A stretch of 31,443 bases of DNA from Acidobacteria bacterium UBA7540 (GTDB lineage: Bacteria; Acidobacteriota; Terriglobia; UBA7540): positions 1 through 31,443 of the forward strand of contig DLMI01000011.1 of NCBI GenBank assembly GCA_002478145.1, in the 5' to 3' direction. Positions 14,173 to 21,329 of this stretch are shown here, piece by piece. Each line of letters starts with the position of its first letter. The first letter of the stretch is position 1. The position numbers were made by a program, and so were the translations under genes. Below the pieces are notes generated by a model. The model had not been told where the DNA came from. It did no database searches and worked only from the letters and a program-made list of their open reading frames with translations.

Positions 14173-15414
14173 GTGGACATAGACGAACAACTTGCTTACC
14201 TCACTAAGGGCGCGGAGGAGACTATCCGCGTGGAAGAACTTAGAGCCAAGCTCGAGCGCTCGGCCCAGACCGGGAAGCCGCTCCGCGTCAAAGTGGGTTT
14301 TGACCCCACGGCTCCGGACATTCATCTCGGCCACACGGTCGTGATCCGCAAGATGAAACACTTCCAGGATCTCGGCCACACGGTCATCTTTCTCATCGGC
14401 GACTTCACCGGCCTGATTGGCGACCCGTCCGGGCAGAACGTGACGCGCAAGCCGATAACGCCCGAGCAGGTGGCTGCCAACGCAGAGACCTACAAGAAGC
14501 AGGTCTTCAAGATTCTCCATGCGGAAAAGACCGTGGTGGATTTCAACAACCGCTGGCTCGGCAAGCTCACGGGGCGGGACTGGATCACGCTCTGCTCCAA
14601 GTACACGGTGGCGCGAATGCTGGAGCGTGATGACTTCTCAAAACGCCTCAAGGAGCAGCGCCCCATCGCCATCCACGAGCTTCTCTATCCCCTGGCTCAA
14701 GCCTACGACTCCGTTGCCCTCGAGGCGGATGTAGAGTTGGGCGGGACCGATCAGAAATTCAATCTGCTGGTGGGGCGTGCGCTCCAGCAAGAGTACGGAC
14801 AGGAATCGCAGGTCATCATGACCATGCCGATTCTCGAAGGACTCGACGGCGTCCAGAAAATGTCGAAGTCACTGGGCAATTACGTCGGCATCAACGAGGC
14901 ACCCGCCGAAATGTTCGGCAAGCTGATGTCAATTTCCGATGACTTGATGTGGCGGTATTACCTGCTCCTGACGGATATGACGCCGGCGCAGATCGAGGAG
15001 CTTAAAACGGCAGTTGCTTCGGGCCATGCCCATCCGCTTGAAGTCAAGAAGTCGTTGGCCCGCCGCATCATCACGGATTTCCACGACGCCGGAGCGGCAG
15101 CCCAAGCTCAGCGAGACTTCGAAGCCCAATTCAGGGACAAGGGCCTGCCGTCCGTGGTCGAGCAGTTCCCATTTCCACTTGGAAGCAAGCGAAAACTATT
15201 TCGTTTGCTGGTAGATCTGGGACTGTTCCCTTCAAACTCCGAAGCCCAGCGAAAGATCAAGGAAGGCGCCGTCTACATGGCGGTCGGTGACTCGAAGCAA
15301 CCCGACTGGAAACGACTCACCGACCCAACGTGGGATTTCGATCCCCGTCAATACCCCGTGGTGATCTTCCGGATCGGCACACGACCGCCTGTGAAGGTGG
15401 TGTTCGGAGGTTAG
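14173..15414 (+). CDS. tyrS: Tyrosyl-tRNA synthetase
   Basis: This class I synthetase activates tyrosine and charges tRNA-Tyr. The HIGH motif appears as [10 protein letters not shown] near residue 50 and the KMSKS motif as [13 protein letters not shown] near residue 229. The C-terminal S4-like RNA-binding domain is [20 protein letters not shown]. From GTG 14173 the protein is 413 aa, a usual length for the TyrZ-like branch. GAGAGGA lies rather far (14 nt) upstream. An in-frame GTG at 14137 is an alternative start; the longest frame, from 14068, begins in apparent promoter sequence (TTGACC words at 14061 and 14075). It is probably transcribed alone. Confidence 0.93.
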   Translation: MDIDEQLAYLTKGAEETIRVEELRAKLERSAQTGKPLRVKVGFDPTAPDIHLGHTVVIRKMKHFQDLGHTVIFLIGDFTGLIGDPSGQNVTRKPITPEQVAANAETYKKQVFKILHAEKTVVDFNNRWLGKLTGRDWITLCSKYTVARMLERDDFSKRLKEQRPIAIHELLYPLAQAYDSVALEADVELGGTDQKFNLLVGRALQQEYGQESQVIMTMPILEGLDGVQKMSKSLGNYVGINEAPAEMFGKLMSISDDLMWRYYLLLTDMTPAQIEELKTAVASGHAHPLEVKKSLARRIITDFHDAGAAAQAQRDFEAQFRDKGLPSVVEQFPFPLGSKRKLFRLLVDLGLFPSNSEAQRKIKEGAVYMAVGDSKQPDWKRLTDPTWDFDPRQYPVVIFRIGTRPPVKVVFGG

Positions 15415-15474
15415 AGACACAAGGGGACCGTCTTCAGCCGCTGATCTTTCCGACGGTGCTCCTGATTACCAGCA

Positions 15475-15483
15475 TGCTAAACT
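15475..15483 (+). promoter_or_regulatory. Extended -10 promoter of hicBA
   Basis: TGCTAAACT (15475-15483) is a TGn-extended -10 element, just upstream of the GAGGAG ribosome-binding site of hicB. The corresponding -35 region is poor, as often tolerated with an extended -10. Confidence 0.4.
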
Positions 15484-15502
15484 AAACGAGGAGATGCTTG
15501 CG

Positions 15503-15727
15503 ATGCGGCAAATCAAAATCATTGTCGAGAAGCACCCGGACGGTTATGTGGCCTACCCACTCGGCGTCCAGGGTGTGGTGGTAGGAGAGGGCGACACTTA
15601 CGAGGCGGCGGTTGCCGATGTCAAGTCGGCCATCAAATTTCACATCGAGAGCTTTGGGGCGGATGTTCTCGAAATCCAACCTCCAGTACTTGAAGCTTTT
15701 GTTGCTGAAGCCGCTGTCGAGATCTAA
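15503..15727 (+). CDS. hicB: HicB-family antitoxin
   Basis: This 74-aa protein shows the HicB partial RNase-H-like fold: KIIVEKHPDGYVAYPLG, GVVVGEGDTYEAAVADVKSAI. The start at 15503 is chosen because GAGGAG (15488-15493) is 9 nt upstream. The earlier ATG at 15494 touches that site and would leave no spacing. It lacks the usual C-terminal DNA-binding domain of long HicB proteins, so autoregulation may rely on a short tail or on HicA. The stop overlaps the HicA start by one base (TAATG). The order is antitoxin first, the reverse of E. coli hicAB. Confidence 0.82.
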   Translation: MRQIKIIVEKHPDGYVAYPLGVQGVVVGEGDTYEAAVADVKSAIKFHIESFGADVLEIQPPVLEAFVAEAAVEI

Positions 15728-15966
15728 TGGCCAGATTCCCGGTCGATGCGCCAAAGCAGAAAGTCATCAGGACGCTCGAATCCCTCGGCTTCAGGGTTGT
15801 CCGCGAGCGGGAGCATATTTCAATGCTCCGGACGAACGCTGACGGGAGCAGCACGCCGTTAACTATGCCGAACCACCCAAGGCTGAAAGCTTCGACCCTA
15901 AGGACAATCTGCACCCAGGCGAGTATTCCAAGGGATCAGTTCTTGGATGCCTACGATAATTCCTAG
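15727..15966 (+). CDS. hicA: HicA-family toxin (mRNA interferase)
   Basis: This 79-aa protein has a double-stranded-RNA-binding-like fold: KVIRTLESLGFRVVREREHISMLR carries the conserved catalytic histidine (EHI), followed by LTMPNHPRLKASTLRTICTQASI and a final DQFLDAY. The LxxPxHxxLKxGTLxxIxxQAGI pattern is diagnostic. HicA cleaves mRNA independently of the ribosome and is held by HicB, encoded immediately upstream with a one-base overlap. The pair sits just after tyrS. Confidence 0.87.
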   Translation: MARFPVDAPKQKVIRTLESLGFRVVREREHISMLRTNADGSSTPLTMPNHPRLKASTLRTICTQASIPRDQFLDAYDNS

Positions 15967-16213
15967 TTCCGGACAGGAATTCTGACAGAATCCATTTGCA
16001 GCGTCCGGCCCAGAATGGCGGTAACCCGTCGAATTTGAGTGAGCGCCTGACGCGCGGCTCCTCAAGCCAAGGCAAACAGCAAGAATCGGCTTTCAGTCCC
16101 CCTGTCCTGTGTGCCAAAATCCCCTTTGCAGAATCCAATAGGGAAACCCCTTGCAGGGGTGAGAGGTGAAGCTGCGCCTTGGGGCGCGATCATTCGGCAA
16201 CAGGGGGACAACG

Positions 16214-17200
16214 ATGGCCGACGTTCAGGAATCTTTCCTTCACGGACAATTGCTAGAGCGGCGCCAAAGGCTCGAAACCGCCATAGTCAGCTCCAGAGGG
16301 AGCGAGAGCCTACTGCAGCTTTTAGACGAGGTTGATTCCGCGCTGGAACGCATGAATGCCGGGACCTATGGCATCTGTGAAGCTTGCCACGATACCATTG
16401 AAAAAGACCGATTAATTACCGACCCCTTGATCCGATATTGCCTGGATCACCTCACCACAAGCCAGCGCCGGGCGCTGGAACAGGACTTGCAGCTTGCTTC
16501 ACAACTCCAGAGAGGATTGCTCCCCAATCAGGACCTGGCCTTTGCTGGCTGGGAGGTCCACTCTCACTATCAACCCCTTGGACTCGTGAGTGGCGATTAC
16601 TGTGATGTGGTAACTCACCAGAATGAGTCCCAAGATATTTTCTTCGCGCTGGGAGACGTTTCTGGAAAAGGCGTTGCCGCCTGCATGTTGATGAGCCAAC
16701 TGCACGCCATCTTCCGCACGCTCATCGCCTCCGGCTTGACTGTTCAGGCCATGGTCGAACGGGCGAGCCGTGTCTTTTGCCAGAGTACGATATCAAGTTT
16801 GTTTGCCACGCTTGTCCTGGTTCGAGCAGGACGGTCGGGTAATATTGAGGTCTGCAATGCCGGTCATTGCCCTGCCCTGTTGCTGCAAGGCGGAAAGGTA
16901 ATCGAACTTCGAGCCACAGGCGTGCCCCTGGGCTTGTTCTGCGAGGGAGCTTATCCGACCCAGAAAGCGGAAATGGCCCCCGGCGACGCGCTCCTTCTCT
17001 ATACGGATGGGGTTTCCGAAGCGCAGTCAGCAAATGAAGAAGAGTACGGCGCAGAACGGCTCAAGGAATTGGCAGCTTCAAGCTGCGCGCTATCCGCACA
17101 AGCCCTGGTAGCCGCCTGTATTGACGATTTGGATGCGTTCCGATCTGGAGCCCCGCTCCTGGATGACCTGACAGTCATGGCGATACGGCGTGTCGCTTAG
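16214..17200 (+). CDS. TraR/DksA zinc-finger protein fused to PP2C (SpoIIE/RsbU) phosphatase
   Basis: This 328-aa protein starts at ATG 16214, with AGGGGGA 5 nt upstream; a frame from 16166 has no such signal. Residues 35-85 resemble the DksA/TraR finger: ALERMNAGTYGICEACHDTI and later YCLDHL, giving ligands Cys55, Cys58, Cys76 and His79. The usual fourth Cys is His here. Residues about 95-328 are an RsbU/SpoIIE-type Ser/Thr phosphatase: LQRGLLPNQ, GLVSGDYCDVV and FFALGDVSGKGVAACM bear metal-binding Asp; LLLYTDGVSEAQ and LLDDLTVMAIR complete the site. It likely acts in a partner-switching stress pathway on an anti-anti-sigma factor, none of which is encoded nearby. Confidence 0.82.
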   Translation: MADVQESFLHGQLLERRQRLETAIVSSRGSESLLQLLDEVDSALERMNAGTYGICEACHDTIEKDRLITDPLIRYCLDHLTTSQRRALEQDLQLASQLQRGLLPNQDLAFAGWEVHSHYQPLGLVSGDYCDVVTHQNESQDIFFALGDVSGKGVAACMLMSQLHAIFRTLIASGLTVQAMVERASRVFCQSTISSLFATLVLVRAGRSGNIEVCNAGHCPALLLQGGKVIELRATGVPLGLFCEGAYPTQKAEMAPGDALLLYTDGVSEAQSANEEEYGAERLKELAASSCALSAQALVAACIDDLDAFRSGAPLLDDLTVMAIRRVA

Positions 17201-17207
17201 CGCCCCG

Positions 17208-17352
17208 TTTCTCTTCTTCGCGCGCCGGGGTGCCGCGCCTGTGTCTGCGAGGAGCGAAAAAAAAGGCCCCCCTGGCCTGCCGTGGCGGCCAGCCCTCGAA
17301 TGCGCCCCCAGCCATAGTCGGACGCCTTCCTCCTCGTGGATTCCGAAGCCGC
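17208..17352. repeat. Left copy of a ~150-bp imperfect direct repeat
   Basis: Shares with 19110-19270 the ordered words TTTCTCTT, TGCCGCGC, TGTCTGCGA-GAGCGAAAAAA, CCTGCCGTGGCGGC, GCCCTCGAATGCG, CCATAGTCG, and ACGCCTTCCTCCT-GTGGATTCCGAAG. The copies flank the lipoprotein gene. Confidence 0.75.
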
Positions 17353-17364
17353 TGCGGTCAGGTC

Positions 17365-17453
17365 GGCAGTGGGTCAATTTGATGCTGTAGCGGCGAGTTT
17401 ACCTCGCCAAATGGCGGCGTAAAGCCGCCTCTACATCAAATTGACCCACTACC
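17365..17453. mobile_element. MITE copy B, 89 bp, 20-bp inverted repeats, perfect 8-bp target duplication
   Basis: The left end GGCAGTGGGTCAATTTGATG (17365-17384) and the right end (17434-17453) match at 19 of 20 positions as inverted repeats. The element is flanked on both sides by the identical octamer GTCAGGTC (17357-17364 and 17454-17461). The interior holds a GTAG...CTAC palindromic unit: GGCGAG-TTTAC-CTCGCC and GGCGGC-GTAAA-GCCGCC. There is no coding capacity. The ends are related to those of copy A at 1196-1269. An 8-bp duplication is found with several IS families (for example ISL3, IS66, IS1595), so the source transposase cannot be named. Confidence 0.85.
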
Positions 17454-17587
17454 GTCAGGTCTACTGGCTTGCACTGATGTAACTACCGGCGTATCTTGGG
17501 GGGTGGGGCGAAACCAAGCCCTGCGTGTTGGGTGCCGGAGTGCTCAGCACTGCCGATTGCTCACGAGTCCAAAGCGGAGCCTCGAAG

Positions 17588-19087
17588 ATGAAAGTCCGCA
17601 AAGCATTCACGGCGCAGCAAAGCATGCGCCGCGCGTTTCTGGCACTCCTGGCTCTCGCAATCCCCACAGGCTTCTTTACAGGCTGCGGGGCGAGCTCGCC
17701 CGCGCCAACTGGAACCACGAACGTCATGGTGCTCATGACCAGCACCGCCAATGACCAACTGATTGGCTTCACCTTGACTATCGCCAGCATCGCCCTGGCC
17801 GACAGTGCCGGCAAATCGGCCGTCCTTTACAATAATCCCAACGCTGTGGGCCTAACGGCTAGCGGGCCGGGTGAGTGGATGCATTTAAATGGCGTCTCCG
17901 AACCGCTAGCGACGGTGAGCGTTCCCCAGGGCACCTATACCTCGGCTACGCTCACGGCAGGTGAATGCTCAGTTGGACTTCTTAAGGTCACGGAAGAGTC
18001 GGGCGAGTCGGTAATCGGGCCGAGTATCTACGAGCAGGGGACATGTGCGCAGGGCACGGGAGTGGCCGCCGTCAATCTTCCCTCCCCCATCACCGTCAGC
18101 GGGCCGGACATGGTTCTCTCGTTGAACCTCCAGGTGTTCCAATCCTACACCCTTACCGGAAGCTCCCCCAATGCCAGCCTTACGATGACGCCGGTGTTTA
18201 CTCTCACCCCGGTCGCTATTTCTTCTCCGCCCACCAATCAGCGAAATGGAAAAATGGGACCCATGTTCAGCCTGATCAGTTCTATCAACTCCACCGGTAA
18301 CAGCTTCGTGGCGCAAACCGCCAACGGAGTTACCATAAATGTGACCTGCGATGACAGTACAACCTATCAGGGCATCGAGGGCTTTACTTCGCTCACCTCC
18401 GGCATGATTGTGGATATGGACCTCGCCATCCAACCCGACCTTTCGCTGCTGGCGACTCGCGTGGAAGCGCCCGACCCCGCCGCGCCCGTAGCGTTCGCCG
18501 GTCCCCTGGATTACGGACCCTTCCCTTCCCCACAAGACTGGTTCGGGGGCATGTGGACCAACACGTTAGGCTGCAATAACGCCGGTCCTATGCCTTGCGA
18601 CAGCATGTTACTGTATAACCCCAGCACGACCTTCGGAGTCTCCGGGGAGTACAACAACCTGCAGGACCCTCCGTTTGCAGCGAGCTTGACCGTTTCCAGC
18701 CTGTTTCTAGGCCAGAACCTCTATGTTTTCTCCCCCGGGAACCCCAACTCCCAGGGTGTCGAAACCGCCACGACCGTGACGTTGGCGCCGCAGACCATCA
18801 ACGGGACGGTTGGGGCGATCGCCAGCAACAATGGCTTTGGGGTGTATACCGTAACGCTTGCCCCCTACGACCCGATCCCCGCAGCCCAGCAATGGGCATG
18901 CTCTGGGTGCTACAACCCGCTGACGAACCCCAACACCGTCCTCGTGTACGCCGACGCGAACACACAGCTCCTGAACTCCACACCCATCGACCCCGGCAGT
19001 GTCCTGCGATTCACTGGTCTGATTTTTGACGATAACGGCACTCTGCGCATGGACTGCGGACAAATCCTTGACGGCGTGCCCGAGTAA
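17588..19087 (+). CDS. Secreted lipoprotein with DUF4382-like and DUF5666-like domains
   Basis: This 499-aa protein has a lipoprotein signal: positively charged MKVRKAFTAQQSMRR, hydrophobic AFLALLALAIPTGFF, lipobox FTGC with Cys33 as the acylated residue. Residues about 43-215 (NVMVLMTSTANDQLIGFTLT, LATVSVPQGTYTSATLTAG) resemble DUF4382. Later segments such as GNSFVAQTANGVTINVTC and TINGTVGAIASNNGFGVYTV resemble repeated DUF5666 beta units. No enzymatic motif is seen, and the function is unknown; a cell-surface structural or binding role is inferred. GGAG lies 7 nt before ATG 17588; a longer frame from 17525 would disrupt the signal peptide. Direct repeats flank the gene. Confidence 0.7.
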   Translation: MKVRKAFTAQQSMRRAFLALLALAIPTGFFTGCGASSPAPTGTTNVMVLMTSTANDQLIGFTLTIASIALADSAGKSAVLYNNPNAVGLTASGPGEWMHLNGVSEPLATVSVPQGTYTSATLTAGECSVGLLKVTEESGESVIGPSIYEQGTCAQGTGVAAVNLPSPITVSGPDMVLSLNLQVFQSYTLTGSSPNASLTMTPVFTLTPVAISSPPTNQRNGKMGPMFSLISSINSTGNSFVAQTANGVTINVTCDDSTTYQGIEGFTSLTSGMIVDMDLAIQPDLSLLATRVEAPDPAAPVAFAGPLDYGPFPSPQDWFGGMWTNTLGCNNAGPMPCDSMLLYNPSTTFGVSGEYNNLQDPPFAASLTVSSLFLGQNLYVFSPGNPNSQGVETATTVTLAPQTINGTVGAIASNNGFGVYTVTLAPYDPIPAAQQWACSGCYNPLTNPNTVLVYADANTQLLNSTPIDPGSVLRFTGLIFDDNGTLRMDCGQILDGVPE

Positions 19088-19109
19088 CCTCCAGAGGTTC
19101 CTCTCTTCA

Positions 19110-19270
19110 TTTCTCTTGCTGGCACGCCAGGCTGCCGCGCCCGTGTCTGCGAAGAGCGAAAAAACGGGCAGCGAAAACAGGCCTCACCCTGTCCTGCCGT
19201 GGCGGCTTGCCCTCGAATGCGGCGCGGGCCATAGTCGAACGCCTTCCTCCTTGTGGATTCCGAAGTTGCT
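19110..19270. repeat. Right copy of the ~150-bp imperfect direct repeat
   Basis: Partner of 17208-17352 in the same orientation, with a small extra segment (GGGCAGCGAAAACA) after the A-run. It fills most of the gap between the lipoprotein and lipid kinase genes. Confidence 0.75.
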
Positions 19271-19331
19271 GGCTTGCCTCGCGGACGCTTGACTTGGCCG
19301 CCCCGCTTGGGCATCCTTTCTGCTCCGACTC

Positions 19332-20246
19332 ATGCGGATTATCATTCTTCTCAACCCTAACGCTGGCCGAGGCAAAGCTCGCTTCATGTTGCGCGAGGCG
19401 CTCGCGGTCATGCAGCGCAAAGGCGTCGTGATCGACGCGCAAGAGAGCCGCGATGCGCAGCACCTGCTGGCACTAGCGCGCCAGGCAGCGGCTGAAAAAC
19501 CTGACGCCATCGTTTCGCTCGGTGGTGACGGCACTCACCACTACGTCCTGAACGGGATGGTGGGGAGTGAAATCCCGTTGGGGATTATTCCCGCTGGGAG
19601 CGGGAACGATTTCGCGAAGGGTTTGGGAATTCCCGCCCAAGCGCGCGCGGCTGCGGAAGTGCTGTTCGCGGGCAACATTCGCCGGATCGACCTGGGGCGG
19701 GCGGGGAACACGGTTTACGGCTGTATTGCCGGAGCAGGTTTTGATTCGGTTGTAACCCGGTATGCCAACGAGCGCGTCCGCCGCCTGCGCGGCCCGTGGG
19801 CCTATGCCTGGTCAATTCTCCGCTGCCTCAAATCGTATCGTCCGGAGCCGCTCAAGATCGTCTCAGACGTTCAGGAGTTCTCGGGAGATGTGGTTTTTGC
19901 CGTGGTAGGAAACAACGTTTCCTACGGAGGGGGAATTCATCTCACACCGCGAGCAAAACTCGATGATGGCTTATTGGACGTCTGCGTCGTCCCTTACATG
20001 GGGAAATTGGAACTCTTGCAATGGATCCCTCGCGCTTACCGCGGGGAACACCTGAGACATCCTCGCATCATCTACTTTCAAGCCCACAAGGTCTCCTTGA
20101 GCACTACCTCCCGCCTGGAGCTTTTCGGGGACGGAGAATTCATGCAGGAACTCCCCGCCACGATTGAGATTGTTCCACGCGCGCTACCCGTAATTGTGCC
20201 GGTGACATCTTCACCGCGCTCGACGACCACGAGGGATGCGATTTGA
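19332..20246 (+). CDS. Diacylglycerol/lipid kinase family protein (YegS/DagK-like)
   Basis: This 304-aa protein has the DAGK catalytic signature: LLNPNAGRGKA at the N-terminus, the nucleotide loop VSLGGDGTHHYVLNG, and IPLGIIPAGSGNDFAKGLG. The beta-sandwich C-terminal domain includes NNVSYGGGIHLTPRAKLDDGLLDV and a final FGDGEFMQELPATIEI. It phosphorylates a lipid such as diacylglycerol or a related acceptor using ATP, at the membrane. The start at 19332 gives the expected MRIIILLNPNAG N-terminus, though no clear ribosome-binding site precedes it. It is probably a single gene, convergent with the next one. Confidence 0.87.
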   Translation: MRIIILLNPNAGRGKARFMLREALAVMQRKGVVIDAQESRDAQHLLALARQAAAEKPDAIVSLGGDGTHHYVLNGMVGSEIPLGIIPAGSGNDFAKGLGIPAQARAAAEVLFAGNIRRIDLGRAGNTVYGCIAGAGFDSVVTRYANERVRRLRGPWAYAWSILRCLKSYRPEPLKIVSDVQEFSGDVVFAVVGNNVSYGGGIHLTPRAKLDDGLLDVCVVPYMGKLELLQWIPRAYRGEHLRHPRIIYFQAHKVSLSTTSRLELFGDGEFMQELPATIEIVPRALPVIVPVTSSPRSTTTRDAI

Positions 20247-20253
20247 GAGGAGC

Positions 20254-20691
20254 CTAAGAGCCTGGCGGGGGGATGGTCAGGTTTATAACCAGCTTCCTGC
20301 GAGTATCCACGGAATTGACCTGTCTGGTTTCCGAAGACACACCTTTGAAGCTGGCCTGGATCTCGTAATCCTGATGCGGATCGAGGTCGGAGAACTGGTA
20401 TTGCCCATTGGCCCCCGTGTATATGGCCACAGTCTTTCCCGTCTGGAGGTTCTTGAGCGTCACGGTGGCGCCGTTAATTCCGTTCTCGGACTTGTCCGTC
20501 ACCGCGCCACTCACCGTCTTAGTGGTGGGGGCCTTTTGCTTCGCCGCCAGACCCGGAGCGTGGAGCAGCCAGGCAACAGCAAGCACGCCGCACAGGACGC
20601 GAACGCCCCAACTGATCCTCCGCGTTGAGAAGCGGCTCGAGCGAGCTCGCAACAACGGGAGGGCAAAAACCGATGGGAGACGAGTGCTCAA
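20254..20691 (-). CDS. Secreted protein with carboxypeptidase-regulatory-like domain
   Basis: This 145-aa protein has a long n-region and a signal segment (VRVLCGVLAVAWLLHAPGLAA), then one CarboxypepD_reg-like beta-sandwich: TVSGAVTDKSENGINGATVTLKN, TGANGQYQFSDLDPHQDYEIQASF. Such domains are common in exported proteins and are usually structural. The start is TTG at 20691, one base after the stop of the LysW-like gene. The GAGGAGGG within that gene's acidic tail serves as Shine-Dalgarno, so translation is probably coupled and the two genes form an operon. Confidence 0.7.
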   Translation of the reverse strand: MSTRLPSVFALPLLRARSSRFSTRRISWGVRVLCGVLAVAWLLHAPGLAAKQKAPTTKTVSGAVTDKSENGINGATVTLKNLQTGKTVAIYTGANGQYQFSDLDPHQDYEIQASFKGVSSETRQVNSVDTRRKLVINLTIPPPGS

Positions 20692-20692
20692 A

Positions 20693-20860
20693 TTACCAGC
20701 CCTCCTCTTCTTCTTCCTCGCCCGCGACCAACTCCAGTTCCACGGGATTTGTGTTCACAACTTGCAGTTCAGCTCCGCACTCGGGGCAGTCCATCGTCTG
20801 CCCTTCTTCGACATCATCTTCGATGTCAATTGCGGTACGGCATTCGGGACAATAGGCCAT
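20693..20860 (-). CDS. Small LysW-like zinc-ribbon protein (55 aa)
   Basis: This 55-codon frame encodes MAYCPECRTAIDIEDDVEEG, a second CPEC knuckle (CPECGAELQVV), then NPVELELVAG and a run of glutamates ending in GW. The two CPEC knuckles, the length and the NPVELEL stretch match LysW/AmCP, the amino-group carrier of lysine and arginine biosynthesis. LysW ends in EDWGE, whose last Glu is the attachment site; this protein stops at EEEGW and lacks it. So it is a relative, probably not a functional carrier of the known type. GGTGAGG lies 1-2 nt before the ATG. No LysX, LysZ, LysY or LysJ genes are in view. Confidence 0.75.
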   Translation of the reverse strand: MAYCPECRTAIDIEDDVEEGQTMDCPECGAELQVVNTNPVELELVAGEEEEEEGW

Positions 20861-20996
20861 GCCTCACCCCCTGGCAACGTATCCTTCACCCGCAAGAGAA
20901 AAGTCTAGAACATTTCCCGAAACGCTGTCCAGCGCTTCGAGAATCTGGTCCTAGTGTCATGTCACACTTAATTCACTACAAGAGCGATTCGGTTGA

Positions 20997-21042
20997 ACCC
21001 CCTCACCCCCTTTCCCCTCTCCCCCAAGGGGGAGAGGGGAGA
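20997..21042. repeat. Dispersed CCCCTCACCC...CTCTCCCC repeat, copy 3 (short)
   Basis: AACCCCCTCACCCCC is followed by CCCCTCTCCCCC-AA-GGGGGAGAGGGG, a near-perfect 12-bp stem. It lacks the CCCGATG core found at 5120 and 22826. Confidence 0.55.
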
Positions 21043-21274
21043 TTCAATTCTAATTCAAGCACAATTACCCGAAATGGACTTTTTGAAATTCCGCCAATTG
21101 GCTCTTCCCATTGTGGGGTGTGAAGGCTACCCTAATGGGGAGCTGGAGGAAAGCCATTCCAGGGGCTGGGTGTTGGGGGCTAGGGGCTGGGGAAGAACAG
21201 TTGGCAGGGGCGGGAAGGCAGAGAGCAATTCCAAATTCAAAATCCGAGATTGCCTCACCCCTCGCACACGTTTT

Positions 21275-21314
21275 TCAATGATTCAATGGCTCAATGAATC
21301 AATCACTCAATGCT
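21275..21314 (+). repeat. Five tandem 8-bp units, TCAATGNN type
   Basis: Units TCAATGAT, TCAATGGC, TCAATGAA, TCAATCAC and TCAATGCT are contiguous. They end 3 nt before the GAGAGG ribosome-binding site of the PLP enzyme gene, so they lie in its leader or promoter. Confidence 0.75.
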
Positions 21315-21329
21315 ATTGAGAGGTGCCTA

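Larger units (their letters stand above)
20861..21329. other. Intergenic region with repeats, no gene seen
   Basis: Contains a CCCCCTCACCCCC...CTCTCCCCC repeat (20997-21042), AT-rich words (AATTCAAAATCC), and five 8-bp tandem repeats near the right end. The longest frames have no start signal or recognisable protein features. Confidence 0.5.

Noticed and set aside
15967..16213. Riboswitch upstream of the PP2C phosphatase gene
   Set aside because: Some GC-rich stem-like sequence is present, but no conserved core of c-di-GMP or other known classes could be recognised.
21275..21314. CRISPR-like array
   Set aside because: Units are 8 bp and contiguous with no spacers; there are no cas genes.
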